A stretch of 64,000 bases of DNA from Eubacteriales bacterium (GCA_030531505.1 JAUNNH010000011.1:1-64000); one strand, 5' to 3'; shown: positions 40,747 to 49,823, counted from the first letter of the stretch. The notes: generated by a model not told the origin, from the sequence alone. A program made the numbers and translations.

Positions 40747-42180
40747 ATGCTAAATCAACTCCATCGAAACATACAGGAGCACCGTAGGGAACTGTATGCG
40801 CTGACGCTGCTCGGCATATTGCTTCTGTTCATGCTGGAACCGCTCAACAGCTACCTTGCCTGGTCGCTGTTGTATGGCTATGGACTCTATCTCTTCGTGG
40901 TGCTTGCTGCGTTCTATCTGTATTTCCATGGTTTGCGCGACGGCTGGGAGATTCGACTGGCGGTCGCGTTTGTGCTCTGGCACGCGCTGAGCAGGATCCT
41001 TCTCGGAGATGTGGTCCTCCAGAAAGAGGGCTATCTGGTCATGAAGGGACCGCTGATGGTCTGTATGTTATCGGTCGGCTTAGTTTTAAGCCGGAAACAG
41101 CGGCGTCGTTTTCTCCACATCTTCGGCGGTGCGGCGGCCATATTCTTCACGCTGCTCGGCCTGATGGACCTTTACAGCTATGTGACTCGGAAGGCCCTTG
41201 TCTACGCACGCACGGATGTCTTCACCGGTATCGTACACGGCTTCCGGATGCAGATCCTCGGCTATCATCCCAACACTGTCGGGTTCTGGTACCTGCTGAG
41301 CTCCGCACTGCTCGTTTATCTGTTTCTCGACTGCCGCCGCAAGGCCTGGCGGATCCCGCTTGCGGTCATGTTGCTTATTCATTACCTCACCCTGGCCACC
41401 ACATTCAGCCGCAATTCAGAGCTGAACTTCAGCGCCTGCGCCGGCCTGCTGGCCGCACTGCTGCTGGAGAAGAAACTGCGTGTACGCAAGAAGACCGTGC
41501 GAGCCGCGCTGCTTGTGCTGACAGCGCTTTTGGCAGGGTTCCTGTGCTTCAAGGGCTTCGGCTTCGGCACGGGGATGCTCGGGAAAATACATGAGAGTTT
41601 AAAACATCCTACAGTTACAGCAACTGCGGCAGAGCCTACTACTGCGGAGAGGAGACCGGACCATGCGACGCCCGTTATGCTCAGCTTTCCGGTCCGTACG
41701 CTGTCAGCTTCTGATACGGAGATCCCCTTCCAGGATCCCCGCAGCCTGACGAACGACTCGCAGCGTTTCCTGATTTACAAGACTGTCCCTGAGATCTTTC
41801 GGCAAGAGCCAATGCGGCTTCTGCGGGGGTGCTTCTTTGACGAGCGGCTGAGCATCAGCAACCCGCTGCTGCCGGAGAATAAGACCATGCTGCATGATTC
41901 CTGGCTGGAGATCTTGAACTATATGGGCATTCCGGGGCTGCTCCTGTTCTTGGCCTTCACGGTACTTGTCCTGAAAGATTGTTTTAAACTGTATTTCAGT
42001 GCTGTCCCTGAGCATACGACAGCGATCAAATCCCTGGTCCTGCCCGTGCTGGCTGGCTTCAGCTTCAGTATCCTCGAATCCTTCCTCTGGTTCCGTACCG
42101 ATTTTATGACGCTGAGCTGTTATCTCTTCATTGGTTTCGTGAATGCAGAAGTGCGTGAGAGTTGTGCGGCGCGCTGCTGA
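40747..42180 (+). CDS. O-antigen ligase-like polytopic membrane protein
   Basis: A 477-residue protein with 10-12 membrane spans and one large extracytoplasmic region near residues 290-410, the layout of Wzy/WaaL O-antigen ligase-polymerases (around TLATTFSRNSELNFSACAGLLAAL and LLPENKTMLHDSWLEILNYMGIPGLLLFL, where the HDSWLEIL segment matches the usual HNxxLxxL motif). The frame is open 68 codons further upstream, but the ATG at 40747 has AAGGA six bases before it. It probably transfers or polymerises a surface glycan. It stands alone beside the rfbB remnant. Confidence 0.78.
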   Translation: MLNQLHRNIQEHRRELYALTLLGILLLFMLEPLNSYLAWSLLYGYGLYLFVVLAAFYLYFHGLRDGWEIRLAVAFVLWHALSRILLGDVVLQKEGYLVMKGPLMVCMLSVGLVLSRKQRRRFLHIFGGAAAIFFTLLGLMDLYSYVTRKALVYARTDVFTGIVHGFRMQILGYHPNTVGFWYLLSSALLVYLFLDCRRKAWRIPLAVMLLIHYLTLATTFSRNSELNFSACAGLLAALLLEKKLRVRKKTVRAALLVLTALLAGFLCFKGFGFGTGMLGKIHESLKHPTVTATAAEPTTAERRPDHATPVMLSFPVRTLSASDTEIPFQDPRSLTNDSQRFLIYKTVPEIFRQEPMRLLRGCFFDERLSISNPLLPENKTMLHDSWLEILNYMGIPGLLLFLAFTVLVLKDCFKLYFSAVPEHTTAIKSLVLPVLAGFSFSILESFLWFRTDFMTLSCYLFIGFVNAEVRESCAARC

Positions 42181-42215
42181 AAGGATAAGGTTTCACAAGA
42201 ATTTGGATATGCATC

Positions 42216-42246
42216 AAACGAGGCTCGCTGATGGCGAGCCTCGTTT
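42216..42246 (+). terminator. Terminator hairpin of the ligase gene
   Basis: A 13-bp perfect stem (42216-42228 with 42234-42246), 5-nt loop, with TTTGACGTTT after it. Confidence 0.75.
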
Positions 42247-42294
42247 GACGTTTACAAGCTTAATGCAAATATCCGATTTTTTCTGCATTCCAGC

Positions 42295-42335
42295 AAAAAG
42301 GATCGTTGTAAATCTTCACAGTTTTACAACGATCC
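42295..42335 (-). terminator. Terminator of the Dlt-like operon
   Basis: A 13-bp perfect stem (42300-42312 with 42323-42335), 10-nt loop; on the minus strand a TTTTT run (plus 42299-42295) follows directly. It lies 80 bp after the last gene of the operon. Confidence 0.85.
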
Positions 42336-42414
42336 TGGACTTTATTCTTTTATTCGCACCAGTTTTTACTTGGCAGATGCAGACGCTTTGGCGGTTGCCA
42401 TTTTAGTATTCTAA

Positions 42415-42960
42415 TCAATCGTCTTCGGTTACAGCGGTGTACTGGATCGCGGTGATCTCCCCGTTGCTGTCCGCTTTGATCATGAGCAGCACCGGGCCAT
42501 ACTGGAAGCTGTACACGCCGCGGTTCTCCTCGACCGTCAGCTCCTCCTCTTCGATCTCGTCCATGAGCTTCAGCGCATCGTTAATGTCCATGCCGATCGT
42601 CACGCCCTGGGGCGTCTTGATCGTATCGTCCGCGATGACGATGCCGGTGATATAGAAGACACCGTCGATCTCGTTCGTGGTGAGCTCAATCCCGTCGTAG
42701 TAATAGATGTAGTCGTCACCCTGGTAGGCGCAGCTCGCGGAGACGAAGAGGTCATCCGCTTCGCCGAGCTCTTCCATGATGGGCTCGGCCTCGTCGAGGA
42801 TGCCGAAGTCGACATCGTGATACGAGAAACCGAGAGGCCCATAGACGGTCTCTTCCTCTTCTTCGGCCTCGGTCTCGGCTTCGTCTGCCGCGAAAGCCGT
42901 GCCGCAGAAGCAGAGCGTCAGAAGGGTGAAGGCAACAAGCAGTGCAAGGATCTTTTTCAT
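42415..42960 (-). CDS. Secreted acidic protein, last gene of the Dlt-like operon
   Basis: A 181-residue exported protein: signal peptide MKKILALLVAFTLLTLCFCGTAFA, then an acidic linker (DEAETEAEEEEETVYG) and a domain of about 130 residues rich in Asp, Glu and Tyr (DDYIYYYDGIELTTNEIDGVFYITGIVIADD, later GVTIGMDINDALKLMDEIEEEEL). The fold looks like a small alpha/beta repeat of the kind seen in clostridial lipoproteins, but I do not recognise the family. It follows the SGNH gene by 16 bp. A role near the modified polymer is only suggested by position. Confidence 0.75.
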   Translation of the reverse strand: MKKILALLVAFTLLTLCFCGTAFAADEAETEAEEEEETVYGPLGFSYHDVDFGILDEAEPIMEELGEADDLFVSASCAYQGDDYIYYYDGIELTTNEIDGVFYITGIVIADDTIKTPQGVTIGMDINDALKLMDEIEEEELTVEENRGVYSFQYGPVLLMIKADSNGEITAIQYTAVTEDD

Positions 42961-42976
42961 TTTCTTTCTCCTTTCC

Positions 42977-44065
42977 TCAGGTCCGGTCGTTCCCAAGCGT
43001 CCAGCTCTTCAGATATCCGTATTCCTCGAGCTCCTGGAGCTGGGCGGCCAGGAGAGCGTCATACTGCGCGCATTTTGCATCCCAGTCGGCGGAGAGGACG
43101 GCGTCGTCCCGGTGATCCGTCAGACCGTAGCGTTCGCTGAGCAGGCGGGCGAAGTAGGCCGAGGCCTTTTCCGCGCCGTAGATGTTCAGATGGAGTCCCG
43201 CATCGTAGGTGTCGGTCGTGAAGTCGATCCCGATCTCCTCCTGCAGCGGGAGGAAGTTGATGTAATCCAGGCCGTGCTCGGCGGCGTAGGAGCTGATCTG
43301 CTCCTCCCATTCGTCGTACCAGTGAGGCCAGATGCTGGGGGATTTGATCAACACGAGCCGTGCGCCGTGCTGTTCGCACAGCGCCTGGATCTTTCCCAGA
43401 TAGTCCCAGCAGCTCTGACCGATATCGGTGTCGGCCAGGATGGGGACAGAGGGGAGGCGCTTCATGGGCTTGACATCCGCACGCATCAGATAACCGGCGA
43501 CGGTGACCTTGTCGCGTTTGAAGAGGTAGTCCCAGTCCTCCTGCGTCAGCTCCTGCCAGCGGGAGTGGTAGCGGAGAAGCGGGATCAGATAGCTGAGCCA
43601 CTCTTCGTCCTCGGTCATGGAGGCGCGGATGGCGCCGAGCTTGGAGGAGGAGAGACGCATGCCGTCAAGCGCCATGCGGTTGTATGCCTCGCTTTGCGGC
43701 TCGCTGTACTTCATCGCCTGCACATTGTACACGACGATCTTCGGACTCTCGTAGCGGAAGGCGTCCTCCAGCAGGTAGTAAGACTGCCAGATGAGCTGCT
43801 GGGCGGTGCCGCGGATGTAACTGGTGATCCCGGCCTCCCGCCACATGGTCACGGGGGAGAAGTTCTCATAGACCTCGCAGTCGCCGATAAAGATCACGTC
43901 ATGCGGCGTCTTCTCCTCGTAGTATTCCGCCGTCATGGCCCCCTCCAGCACGCCGGACATGTACTTGGGCTGTGTGAGTCGACCCAGGAACCAGACGCAG
44001 GCTGCGAGCACCAGCAGGCAGAGGAGGAGCGGCAGCCAGGCTTTGATTTTCTGCTTTGTCGTCAT
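42977..44065 (-). CDS. SGNH/DltD-like membrane-anchored protein
   Basis: A 362-residue protein with one N-terminal membrane span (about 8-28) and an extracytoplasmic SGNH-hydrolase-like domain. The block I motif reads FIGDCEVYENFSP, so Cys63 stands where GDSL enzymes have Ser; the C-terminal catalytic Asp-His pair appears as YDAGLHLN. It takes the DltD place, after an MBOAT gene 8 bp upstream. In Dlt systems DltD handles the acyl group outside the membrane. A Cys nucleophile could form a thioester intermediate; this is inference. Confidence 0.82.
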   Translation of the reverse strand: MTTKQKIKAWLPLLLCLLVLAACVWFLGRLTQPKYMSGVLEGAMTAEYYEEKTPHDVIFIGDCEVYENFSPVTMWREAGITSYIRGTAQQLIWQSYYLLEDAFRYESPKIVVYNVQAMKYSEPQSEAYNRMALDGMRLSSSKLGAIRASMTEDEEWLSYLIPLLRYHSRWQELTQEDWDYLFKRDKVTVAGYLMRADVKPMKRLPSVPILADTDIGQSCWDYLGKIQALCEQHGARLVLIKSPSIWPHWYDEWEEQISSYAAEHGLDYINFLPLQEEIGIDFTTDTYDAGLHLNIYGAEKASAYFARLLSERYGLTDHRDDAVLSADWDAKCAQYDALLAAQLQELEEYGYLKSWTLGNDRT

Positions 44066-44073
44066 GGCTGTAC

Positions 44074-45654
44074 CTAAAACTGATTATAGATGAATTGAGA
44101 AGCGTCGTAGCCCACACCGTAAGCGCCGAAGCAGAGCACAAGCAGAGCGAGGACAGGGAAAAGCACATAGGGGAGAGCGGGCTTCTTCCAGATGAGCTCA
44201 CGCACGCTCCCATGCTTTTCCTGCAGGACGCTGACCGCGAACATGAGCAGAACGCCGAGACCGGCGATACGGTAATCCCAGATACTGAGACCAAGCTCAA
44301 GCAGCGGTCCGGAGAAAGCTTCCCGCCATTTGCCGGCGGTAAAGACAGACCCGAAGGCCCGGAAAGAGACCGGCACATTCCGATAGCAGTCCAGCATGCG
44401 CAGGGAGCACATGATGAAGAAGGTGCGCAGGATCTCAAACACGCGGTAGCCGAAGCTGTCCGTGAGGCGCGGGAACTTCTCCCGGAAGCGGGTGGAGAGA
44501 GGCTTGAACTCCTCCGCGATCAGGATGATCACGGCGTTCAGCAGACCCCAGACGACGAAGTTCCAGGCGGCGCCGTGCCAGAGACCGGTCAGAAACCAGG
44601 TGACCAGCGTCGAGAGATAGACCGGCATCTTCCGGCCGAAGCCGTCCCAGCGGGTGCGGATCTTCTTGGAGAGCTTCATCAGCTTCGGCGCGGCGGACAT
44701 CGGGAAGAAGATGTAATCCTTGAACCAGGTGCCCATGGAGATATGCCAGCGCCGCCAGTATTCCGCAATATTGCGGGAGAAGTAGGGGCGGATGAAGTTT
44801 TCCTTGACCTCGATCCCGAGGACTTGGGCGACGCCGATGGTGATATCGATGCCGCCGGTAAAGTCGGCGTAAAGCTCGGCCGCATAGAAGAGCGCCCCGA
44901 TCAGGGCAAAGGCGCCGTTATACTGGTCGGGAGCGCCGCAGAGAGCCTTGACCGCCGGAAGCAGCCGGTCCGCAATGACGAGCTTCTTGAAGTAGCCCCA
45001 GAGGATGCGCTGCATACCGAAGCTGAAGCCCTTGAAGTCGAAGGTGTGCTCGGCGTACAGGGTCTCCTTCAGATCGCCGAAGCGGGAGATGGGGCCCTGG
45101 ACAAGCAGAGGGAAGAAGGACGTGAAGAGCGCGACGCGCAGGAGATTGTTCTCCGCCTCGACCTTCTCCCAGTAGACGTCGATCAGATAGCTCACCGTCT
45201 GGAAGGTATAGAAGGAGATGCCCATCGGGAGCACCCAATCTACCCCGGCCAGCTCCGCGGAGAACAGACTGTTGACATTGGAAATAAGGAAGTTCGTATA
45301 CTTCAGCGCTGCCAGGATACCGAGGTCGATCAGCAGGGAGAGCGTCAGCACGAGCTTGCGGTAATTCTCCCGCTTCTTCTTCCATTCCTTACGCTCCTCC
45401 CGCGGAAGAGCTTTGCCCTCCGGACTCTTGAGGAAGCTGCGCTGCTCCGCGAAGGAGCGGCCCATCAGCATGCCGGCAAGCCAGGAGACGAGCACGGTCA
45501 CACCGAGGAAAACGAGCCCCTTCCACCCGGCGCAAGCGTAGAACACCACGTCGGCGGCCAACAGCAGCAGCCATTGAAAGCGCCTCGGTATCAGGTAATA
45601 GACAAGAAACAGCAGCGCCAGAAAGGCGATGAAGCGATAGGATGTAAACAGCAC
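44074..45654 (-). CDS. MBOAT-family O-acyltransferase (DltB-like)
   Basis: A 526-residue polytopic membrane acyltransferase. MBOAT landmarks are visible: LPMGISFYTFQTVSYLIDVYW, the invariant-region RPYFSRNIAEYWRRWHISMGTWFKDYIFFP with its conserved His, and the second catalytic His in FLTGLWHGAAWNFVVWG. It would receive an acyl or aminoacyl group from the carrier protein and pass it across the membrane, as DltB or AlgI do. It lies 3 bp after the carrier-protein gene and 8 bp before the SGNH gene. About 130 residues longer than a minimal DltB. Confidence 0.93.
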   Translation of the reverse strand: MLFTSYRFIAFLALLFLVYYLIPRRFQWLLLLAADVVFYACAGWKGLVFLGVTVLVSWLAGMLMGRSFAEQRSFLKSPEGKALPREERKEWKKKRENYRKLVLTLSLLIDLGILAALKYTNFLISNVNSLFSAELAGVDWVLPMGISFYTFQTVSYLIDVYWEKVEAENNLLRVALFTSFFPLLVQGPISRFGDLKETLYAEHTFDFKGFSFGMQRILWGYFKKLVIADRLLPAVKALCGAPDQYNGAFALIGALFYAAELYADFTGGIDITIGVAQVLGIEVKENFIRPYFSRNIAEYWRRWHISMGTWFKDYIFFPMSAAPKLMKLSKKIRTRWDGFGRKMPVYLSTLVTWFLTGLWHGAAWNFVVWGLLNAVIILIAEEFKPLSTRFREKFPRLTDSFGYRVFEILRTFFIMCSLRMLDCYRNVPVSFRAFGSVFTAGKWREAFSGPLLELGLSIWDYRIAGLGVLLMFAVSVLQEKHGSVRELIWKKPALPYVLFPVLALLVLCFGAYGVGYDASQFIYNQF

Positions 45655-45657
45655 GGC

Positions 45658-45885
45658 TTACTCGTCCAGCAGGCGCTCGACCATCTCATGCATAGCGGCG
45701 GCGGAATTGAAGTTCTCGTTGCGGATCTCGCGGGCGGGGATCGTGATGTCAAAGCGGTCGCTCAGCTCCGCGATGATGGTAACCAGATCCAGGGAAGACA
45801 GGATGCCGTCATCCACCAGCGTCTCGCAGCTGGACACGTCCGCATCCAGATTCAGCTCTTCCAGGATTTCAAGAATTTCGTCCAT
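45658..45885 (-). CDS. Acyl/D-amino-acyl carrier protein (DltC-like)
   Basis: A 75-residue carrier protein with four predicted helices. The phosphopantetheine attachment serine is Ser31 in GILSSLDLV (the usual DSL reads SSL). Its short length and the Ile/Leu-rich helix II suit a DltC-type carrier. The start lies 17 bp inside the end of the ligase gene and the stop is 3 bp before the MBOAT gene, so the three products are made together. Confidence 0.92.
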   Translation of the reverse strand: MDEILEILEELNLDADVSSCETLVDDGILSSLDLVTIIAELSDRFDITIPAREIRNENFNSAAAMHEMVERLLDE

Positions 45886-47398
45886 TTTTTATACTCTCCT
45901 CGTATTTCTTTTTCAGGGCGATGCGGTCAATCTTGGCGTTTGCCAGAAGCGGAATGGTATCGAGACGGAGGATCTTGTTGGGGAGCATATGCCGCGGCAG
46001 CTCGCCGCGCATATAGCTGCGCACCGCTTTTTCCTCCGCAGAACCCATATAGAACAGGATCAGCTTGTGCCGGGCGCTATCCCACAGACAGCAGGAACTC
46101 TCCAGCCCGTCGAGACGGTCGGCGCAGGCCTCAATCTCGCCGAGCTCGATGCGGTGCCCCATGTTCTTGATCTGGTTGTCCTTGCGTGAGACGAACACCA
46201 GTTCGCCGCGCTCGTTCACGAAGCCGAGATCGCCGGTACGATAGATGATCTCCGGCAGGAGTTTGTTGAGCGGGTTCTGTGTAAAGGCGGCGGAGGTGCG
46301 CTCGGGATCGGCATAATAGCCGAGGGTGACGCAGGTGCCGCGGATGCAGATCTCACCCTGTTCGCCGGGAGCGGCTTCGGTATCGTCGTCGGTCAGCAGG
46401 ATATAGTCGGTATTATCGAAGGGATGGCCGACAGGGACGGTTTCGGTATCGTCAAACGCATGGTCAACTTCGTAGTAAAAGGAGATGCCGGTGCATTCCG
46501 TGGGGCCGTAGAAGTTTATAAAGCGCGCTCCGGGACAGGCCTCCTGCCAGAGCCGGAGCTGCTTGACAGGGAAGACCTCGCTGCTGAAGCAGACCGTGCG
46601 GATGCCGGCAGGCTTCACATCCTCAAAGGCGCCGAAGCCGGAGATCATGGTCAGCGCGGAGGCCACCCAGCAGAGGGTGTTTACGTGATGGCGGTTCAAA
46701 TAATCCAGAGCGGCGAGCGGGGACATGAACAGATTCTGTGGCATGAGCCAGACTTCGGAGCCGCAGCGGATGACCGACAGGAGCTCCTTCAGACAGGCGT
46801 CGACAAACAGAGGAACCTGCATGGCAAAGACGCTTGTCTCGTCCGCGCCGATGACCGGGCAGATTGCCTCGGCGTAATCGATCACAGAGCGGTGGCAGGC
46901 GGTGACGCCCTTGGGCATACCGGTCGAACCGGAGGTGAAGACGATGTAAATGGGGTCGATGTCGAGCGCGCGGCGGCGGACATAGCCAAGAAGAGATTCG
47001 TCGATGCTTCCGGCAAAGAGCTCGTCCACGCTCAGCATCTGCTCGCCGTACCCAAGCTCATGCAGCAACTCCTCGCTGCTCTCGTCATAGATGATCACGC
47101 GCGCGTTCAGCTTCTCCAGGATCATCTGGATGCGCTGCTGCGGCATACCGATGTCGACCGGAATATAGTAGCACCCGGCATAGATCACAGAGAAAAAAGC
47201 GCAGATCGTCTTCGGGCACTTTTTCATAAAGACAGCGACCGGCTCGTGGTAAAGCCCGCGGCGAAGCAGCTCGCTGCCGCCGGTACGTGACAGCGCGAGG
47301 AATTCGCCGAAGCTCAGGCAGCCCTCCTCATCGCATAAGGCTGGACGGTCCGGAAAGCGGGGAGCTGTGTTTTCGAGGTATTCAAGAATGTTTTTCAT
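45869..47398 (-). CDS. Amino acid-adenylating ligase (DltA-like)
   Basis: A 509-residue adenylation-domain enzyme that should activate an amino acid with ATP and load it on the neighbouring carrier. Visible motifs: A3 TSGSTGMPKG (155-164), the DltA-like substrate region MQVPLFVDACLKEL with Asp200 where DltA binds the amino group, A5 NFYGPTECTG, A8 RKDNQIKNMGHRIELGEIE, and the catalytic A10 lysine K489 in AKIDR. The pocket residues around PLFVDACLKELL differ from DltA (PFSFDLSVMDLY), so the substrate may not be D-alanine. The upstream racemase makes D-aspartate or another D-amino acid a candidate. Confidence 0.88.
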   Translation of the reverse strand: MKNILEYLENTAPRFPDRPALCDEEGCLSFGEFLALSRTGGSELLRRGLYHEPVAVFMKKCPKTICAFFSVIYAGCYYIPVDIGMPQQRIQMILEKLNARVIIYDESSEELLHELGYGEQMLSVDELFAGSIDESLLGYVRRRALDIDPIYIVFTSGSTGMPKGVTACHRSVIDYAEAICPVIGADETSVFAMQVPLFVDACLKELLSVIRCGSEVWLMPQNLFMSPLAALDYLNRHHVNTLCWVASALTMISGFGAFEDVKPAGIRTVCFSSEVFPVKQLRLWQEACPGARFINFYGPTECTGISFYYEVDHAFDDTETVPVGHPFDNTDYILLTDDDTEAAPGEQGEICIRGTCVTLGYYADPERTSAAFTQNPLNKLLPEIIYRTGDLGFVNERGELVFVSRKDNQIKNMGHRIELGEIEACADRLDGLESSCCLWDSARHKLILFYMGSAEEKAVRSYMRGELPRHMLPNKILRLDTIPLLANAKIDRIALKKKYEESIKNGRNS

Positions 47399-47437
47399 GT
47401 GGTATTCTCCCGGAAAGGCATGATGCAGCGCACAGCA

Positions 47438-49096
47438 TCAGAACATCTTGAAGGATTTCGTTGCAACCTCGGGGAAGAGAGACTGGTCAAACTTCCAATA
47501 CGCTCTTCCCTCACCGTTGTGGAGCTGGCTGTTCGTGCGCATGAAGCAGGTCCCGTAAATATGGTTCGGGCAGGCGTCGTAATGATACCAGCCGGTCCCG
47601 ATGTTGACCAGACACCAGTAGTGGCGCGTTATACCGTCGATGCGCTCCACACTCATGACTTCCACGCCGTCGATTTTGTTGAGCAGAAGGAACGCGGCAG
47701 AGTAGTAAGTAAAGCAGTCGCCCTTGAACTCGGTAAGACCACGATAGGCCTCGCCCTTCCAGTCAGTCTTGTCTGAATCGCCGGTGTAGCGGATCTTATA
47801 GCGGCAGTAATCATAGATGGCACGGATCTTCTTCGCGACCGACATGTCGTCCTTCAGGATATCCTGCAGGATGCTCTCGGCCAGCTCGTCGAGCTGCTCA
47901 TCGGTGACGGAAGGCTCGCGGAACGTGATCTCCACCGTCACGGAAGACGAATTGCCGTCGCGGTCGGTGGCGGTGTAGGTGACGGGATAGGTGCCGACCT
48001 TGCGATATTTGACAGCGGATTTGTCAACGGAGACCTCACAGGCGGGATCCAGATTGTCCGTGACAATAACACCCTTCATATAGGCTACCGCGTCTCCAAC
48101 GTAATGGAAAGCGGCCAGATTCACATTGACCTTGGGAGGAATGTCGTCCTGCTTGAAAGGGCAGGTGACCTTGGCGACCGTGCGATTATACGAGGCGTCG
48201 GTAACGGCGATCTTTACTTCGCGCTCGCCAGGGGTCTCCCAGTCCGGCTCCGAGAGATACTCAATGGTGACGTCCTGCTGGTCGGAGACGGATGTGATGA
48301 ACTCTTCCGGCTCCCGCGGATAGCCGAGATAGCAGATCTGCTCGGCGGCCTTGACCTTGGGACGCGTGGTGTCGCGGATGTGGACACCGATGTAGAGGAG
48401 CGTATCGCCTTTCTTGAGATCAAAGGCGGCGGCGCCCTCTTCCGTGACCTTCAACTGCTGGATGCTGGGCTTGTAGCCGTGCATCGTACCAAGCTTTTCG
48501 CGCAGCTGCAGCCCGGTGTAAGAACGGACTTCATATTCCAGATTGATCACACGGTCGCAGACATAGAGTTTTGTCTTGATGATCCGCTGGTTGCCGTTGG
48601 GATCCTCCGCGATAAGGGTGATGGGGTACTCACCGAGTTTGGAGGTATCCGGCTTCTCCTCAAAACGGAAAGACACGCTGTTTTCATCCTCATAGTGAAT
48701 GACAAAGGTCGAGGGTGTCACCACAGAACCGAGTGTGACGGCTGCCGCAGCGTATTTTACCGAAGGAGGCGTAGTGTCAGTGGACTCTGCAGGGGGCGCC
48801 TCTTCCGGTTTCGCCTCTTCCTCTTCAGCGGCAGCCGGGATGGACGTATCCGCATCCGCTGCCGGATCCTCAACAGGCTCCGCTTCCTCAACAGCTGCGA
48901 CAGTAGCTTCTTCGGCGGAATCTTCCTCAGGCAGAGTCTCTGCTTCGGAGGACTCGGCTGCGAAGGCGGAACTGGTCTTTTCCCTGGGGAAGAACACCAT
49001 GCCGGCCAGCAAAGAGAAAACAAGAACGATCGAAAGAACAGCGAGAGCCGTGCTGCGCAGGGAGAGGGCAGCGCGGGTATGATCAAAATGGGACAT
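47438..49096 (-). CDS. Membrane-anchored transglutaminase-like protein with Ig-like modules
   Basis: A 552-residue protein. A membrane span (about 15-35) is followed by a Glu/Ala/Pro-rich linker (about 45-110), bacterial Ig/DUF5011-like modules (about 115-400, with the GTYPVTYTATDRDGNSS signature) and a C-terminal transglutaminase-like domain with Cys461 (GDCFTYYSA), His492 (ITRHYWCLV) and Asp507 (WYHYDAC), a complete catalytic triad. It faces outward and may be a protease, crosslinking enzyme or amidase. It starts 14 bp inside the racemase gene and precedes the ligase by 39 bp. Confidence 0.85.
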   Translation of the reverse strand: MSHFDHTRAALSLRSTALAVLSIVLVFSLLAGMVFFPREKTSSAFAAESSEAETLPEEDSAEEATVAAVEEAEPVEDPAADADTSIPAAAEEEEAKPEEAPPAESTDTTPPSVKYAAAAVTLGSVVTPSTFVIHYEDENSVSFRFEEKPDTSKLGEYPITLIAEDPNGNQRIIKTKLYVCDRVINLEYEVRSYTGLQLREKLGTMHGYKPSIQQLKVTEEGAAAFDLKKGDTLLYIGVHIRDTTRPKVKAAEQICYLGYPREPEEFITSVSDQQDVTIEYLSEPDWETPGEREVKIAVTDASYNRTVAKVTCPFKQDDIPPKVNVNLAAFHYVGDAVAYMKGVIVTDNLDPACEVSVDKSAVKYRKVGTYPVTYTATDRDGNSSSVTVEITFREPSVTDEQLDELAESILQDILKDDMSVAKKIRAIYDYCRYKIRYTGDSDKTDWKGEAYRGLTEFKGDCFTYYSAAFLLLNKIDGVEVMSVERIDGITRHYWCLVNIGTGWYHYDACPNHIYGTCFMRTNSQLHNGEGRAYWKFDQSLFPEVATKSFKMF

Positions 49097-49823
49097 GGAC
49101 AGCCTCCGTTAACACTGGTTCATTGCTTGTGCTGCGATAGCCGAGAGCGCGGATCGCCTCCCGGGCAAGGATGCTGCTGGGATCAAGAAAAACAAAATCC
49201 TGACAGTCGGAAAAAACAAGAGGGAGCTCGGTACAGCCGAGGACAAAGCATTCCGCACCGCGCTTTGCCATATCGTCCAGCGTGGAGCTGAGCGCTTCGG
49301 GACGCCCCGGCCTGCCCGCTTTGATTTCTTCATAGATCAGATGCATGACCAGTCGCTGGCCTTCCTTGTCGGGATGGATGAGAGTCAGCCCCTCGGCCTG
49401 AAAAGCACGATCATATACACCGGAATGCAGTGTCCCGTCGACTGCCAAAAGACCGGCGCAGCGAAAACCACGCCTTGACGCCTCGCGGGCAGTCAGCTCG
49501 ATCATATTCAGCAAAGGCACGGAGCAGGCCGCTTCCAGCTTGTCAAAAAAATAATGCGCGGCGTTGCAGGCCACGACCAGCAGATCCGCGCCTGCGGCTT
49601 CGAGCCGCCGCGCCGAATCGATCAGATAGGGCAGGGGACGTTCGTCCCCGGCCAGGATCGAGGCGGTCCGATCGGGGATCTGCGTGTTCCCGTCGATAAG
49701 CACGTGGATGTGCTCCTGATCGCAGGACGCATCCGTCTGCTCGACCACCTTCTTGTAGAAGTCCACGGTGGCCATGGGGCCAACGCCGCCAATGACACCG
49801 AGGACCTTTTTCCCGTTTATCAT
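49083..49823 (-). CDS. Aspartate/glutamate racemase family protein
   Basis: A cofactor-independent racemase of 246 residues. The family start GVIGGVGPMATVDFY and the two catalytic cysteines are present: C86 in VVACNAAH and C197 in LGCTELP. This pattern fits the RacX/YgeA/aspartate racemase group rather than MurI. It is the first gene of the minus-strand operon that continues with the transglutaminase and the Dlt-like genes. It would supply a D-amino acid in the cytoplasm, where the ligase works. Substrate is undetermined (Asp, Glu or a broader range as in YgeA). Confidence 0.88.
   Translation of the reverse strand: MINGKKVLGVIGGVGPMATVDFYKKVVEQTDASCDQEHIHVLIDGNTQIPDRTASILAGDERPLPYLIDSARRLEAAGADLLVVACNAAHYFFDKLEAACSVPLLNMIELTAREASRRGFRCAGLLAVDGTLHSGVYDRAFQAEGLTLIHPDKEGQRLVMHLIYEEIKAGRPGRPEALSSTLDDMAKRGAECFVLGCTELPLVFSDCQDFVFLDPSSILAREAIRALGYRSTSNEPVLTEAVHVPF

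Noticed and set aside
44056-46170. 704-codon plus-strand frame over the MBOAT and ligase genes
   Set aside because: Composition rich in Asp, Gly, His and Gln is the mirror of membrane-protein codons; no start signal and no family match.
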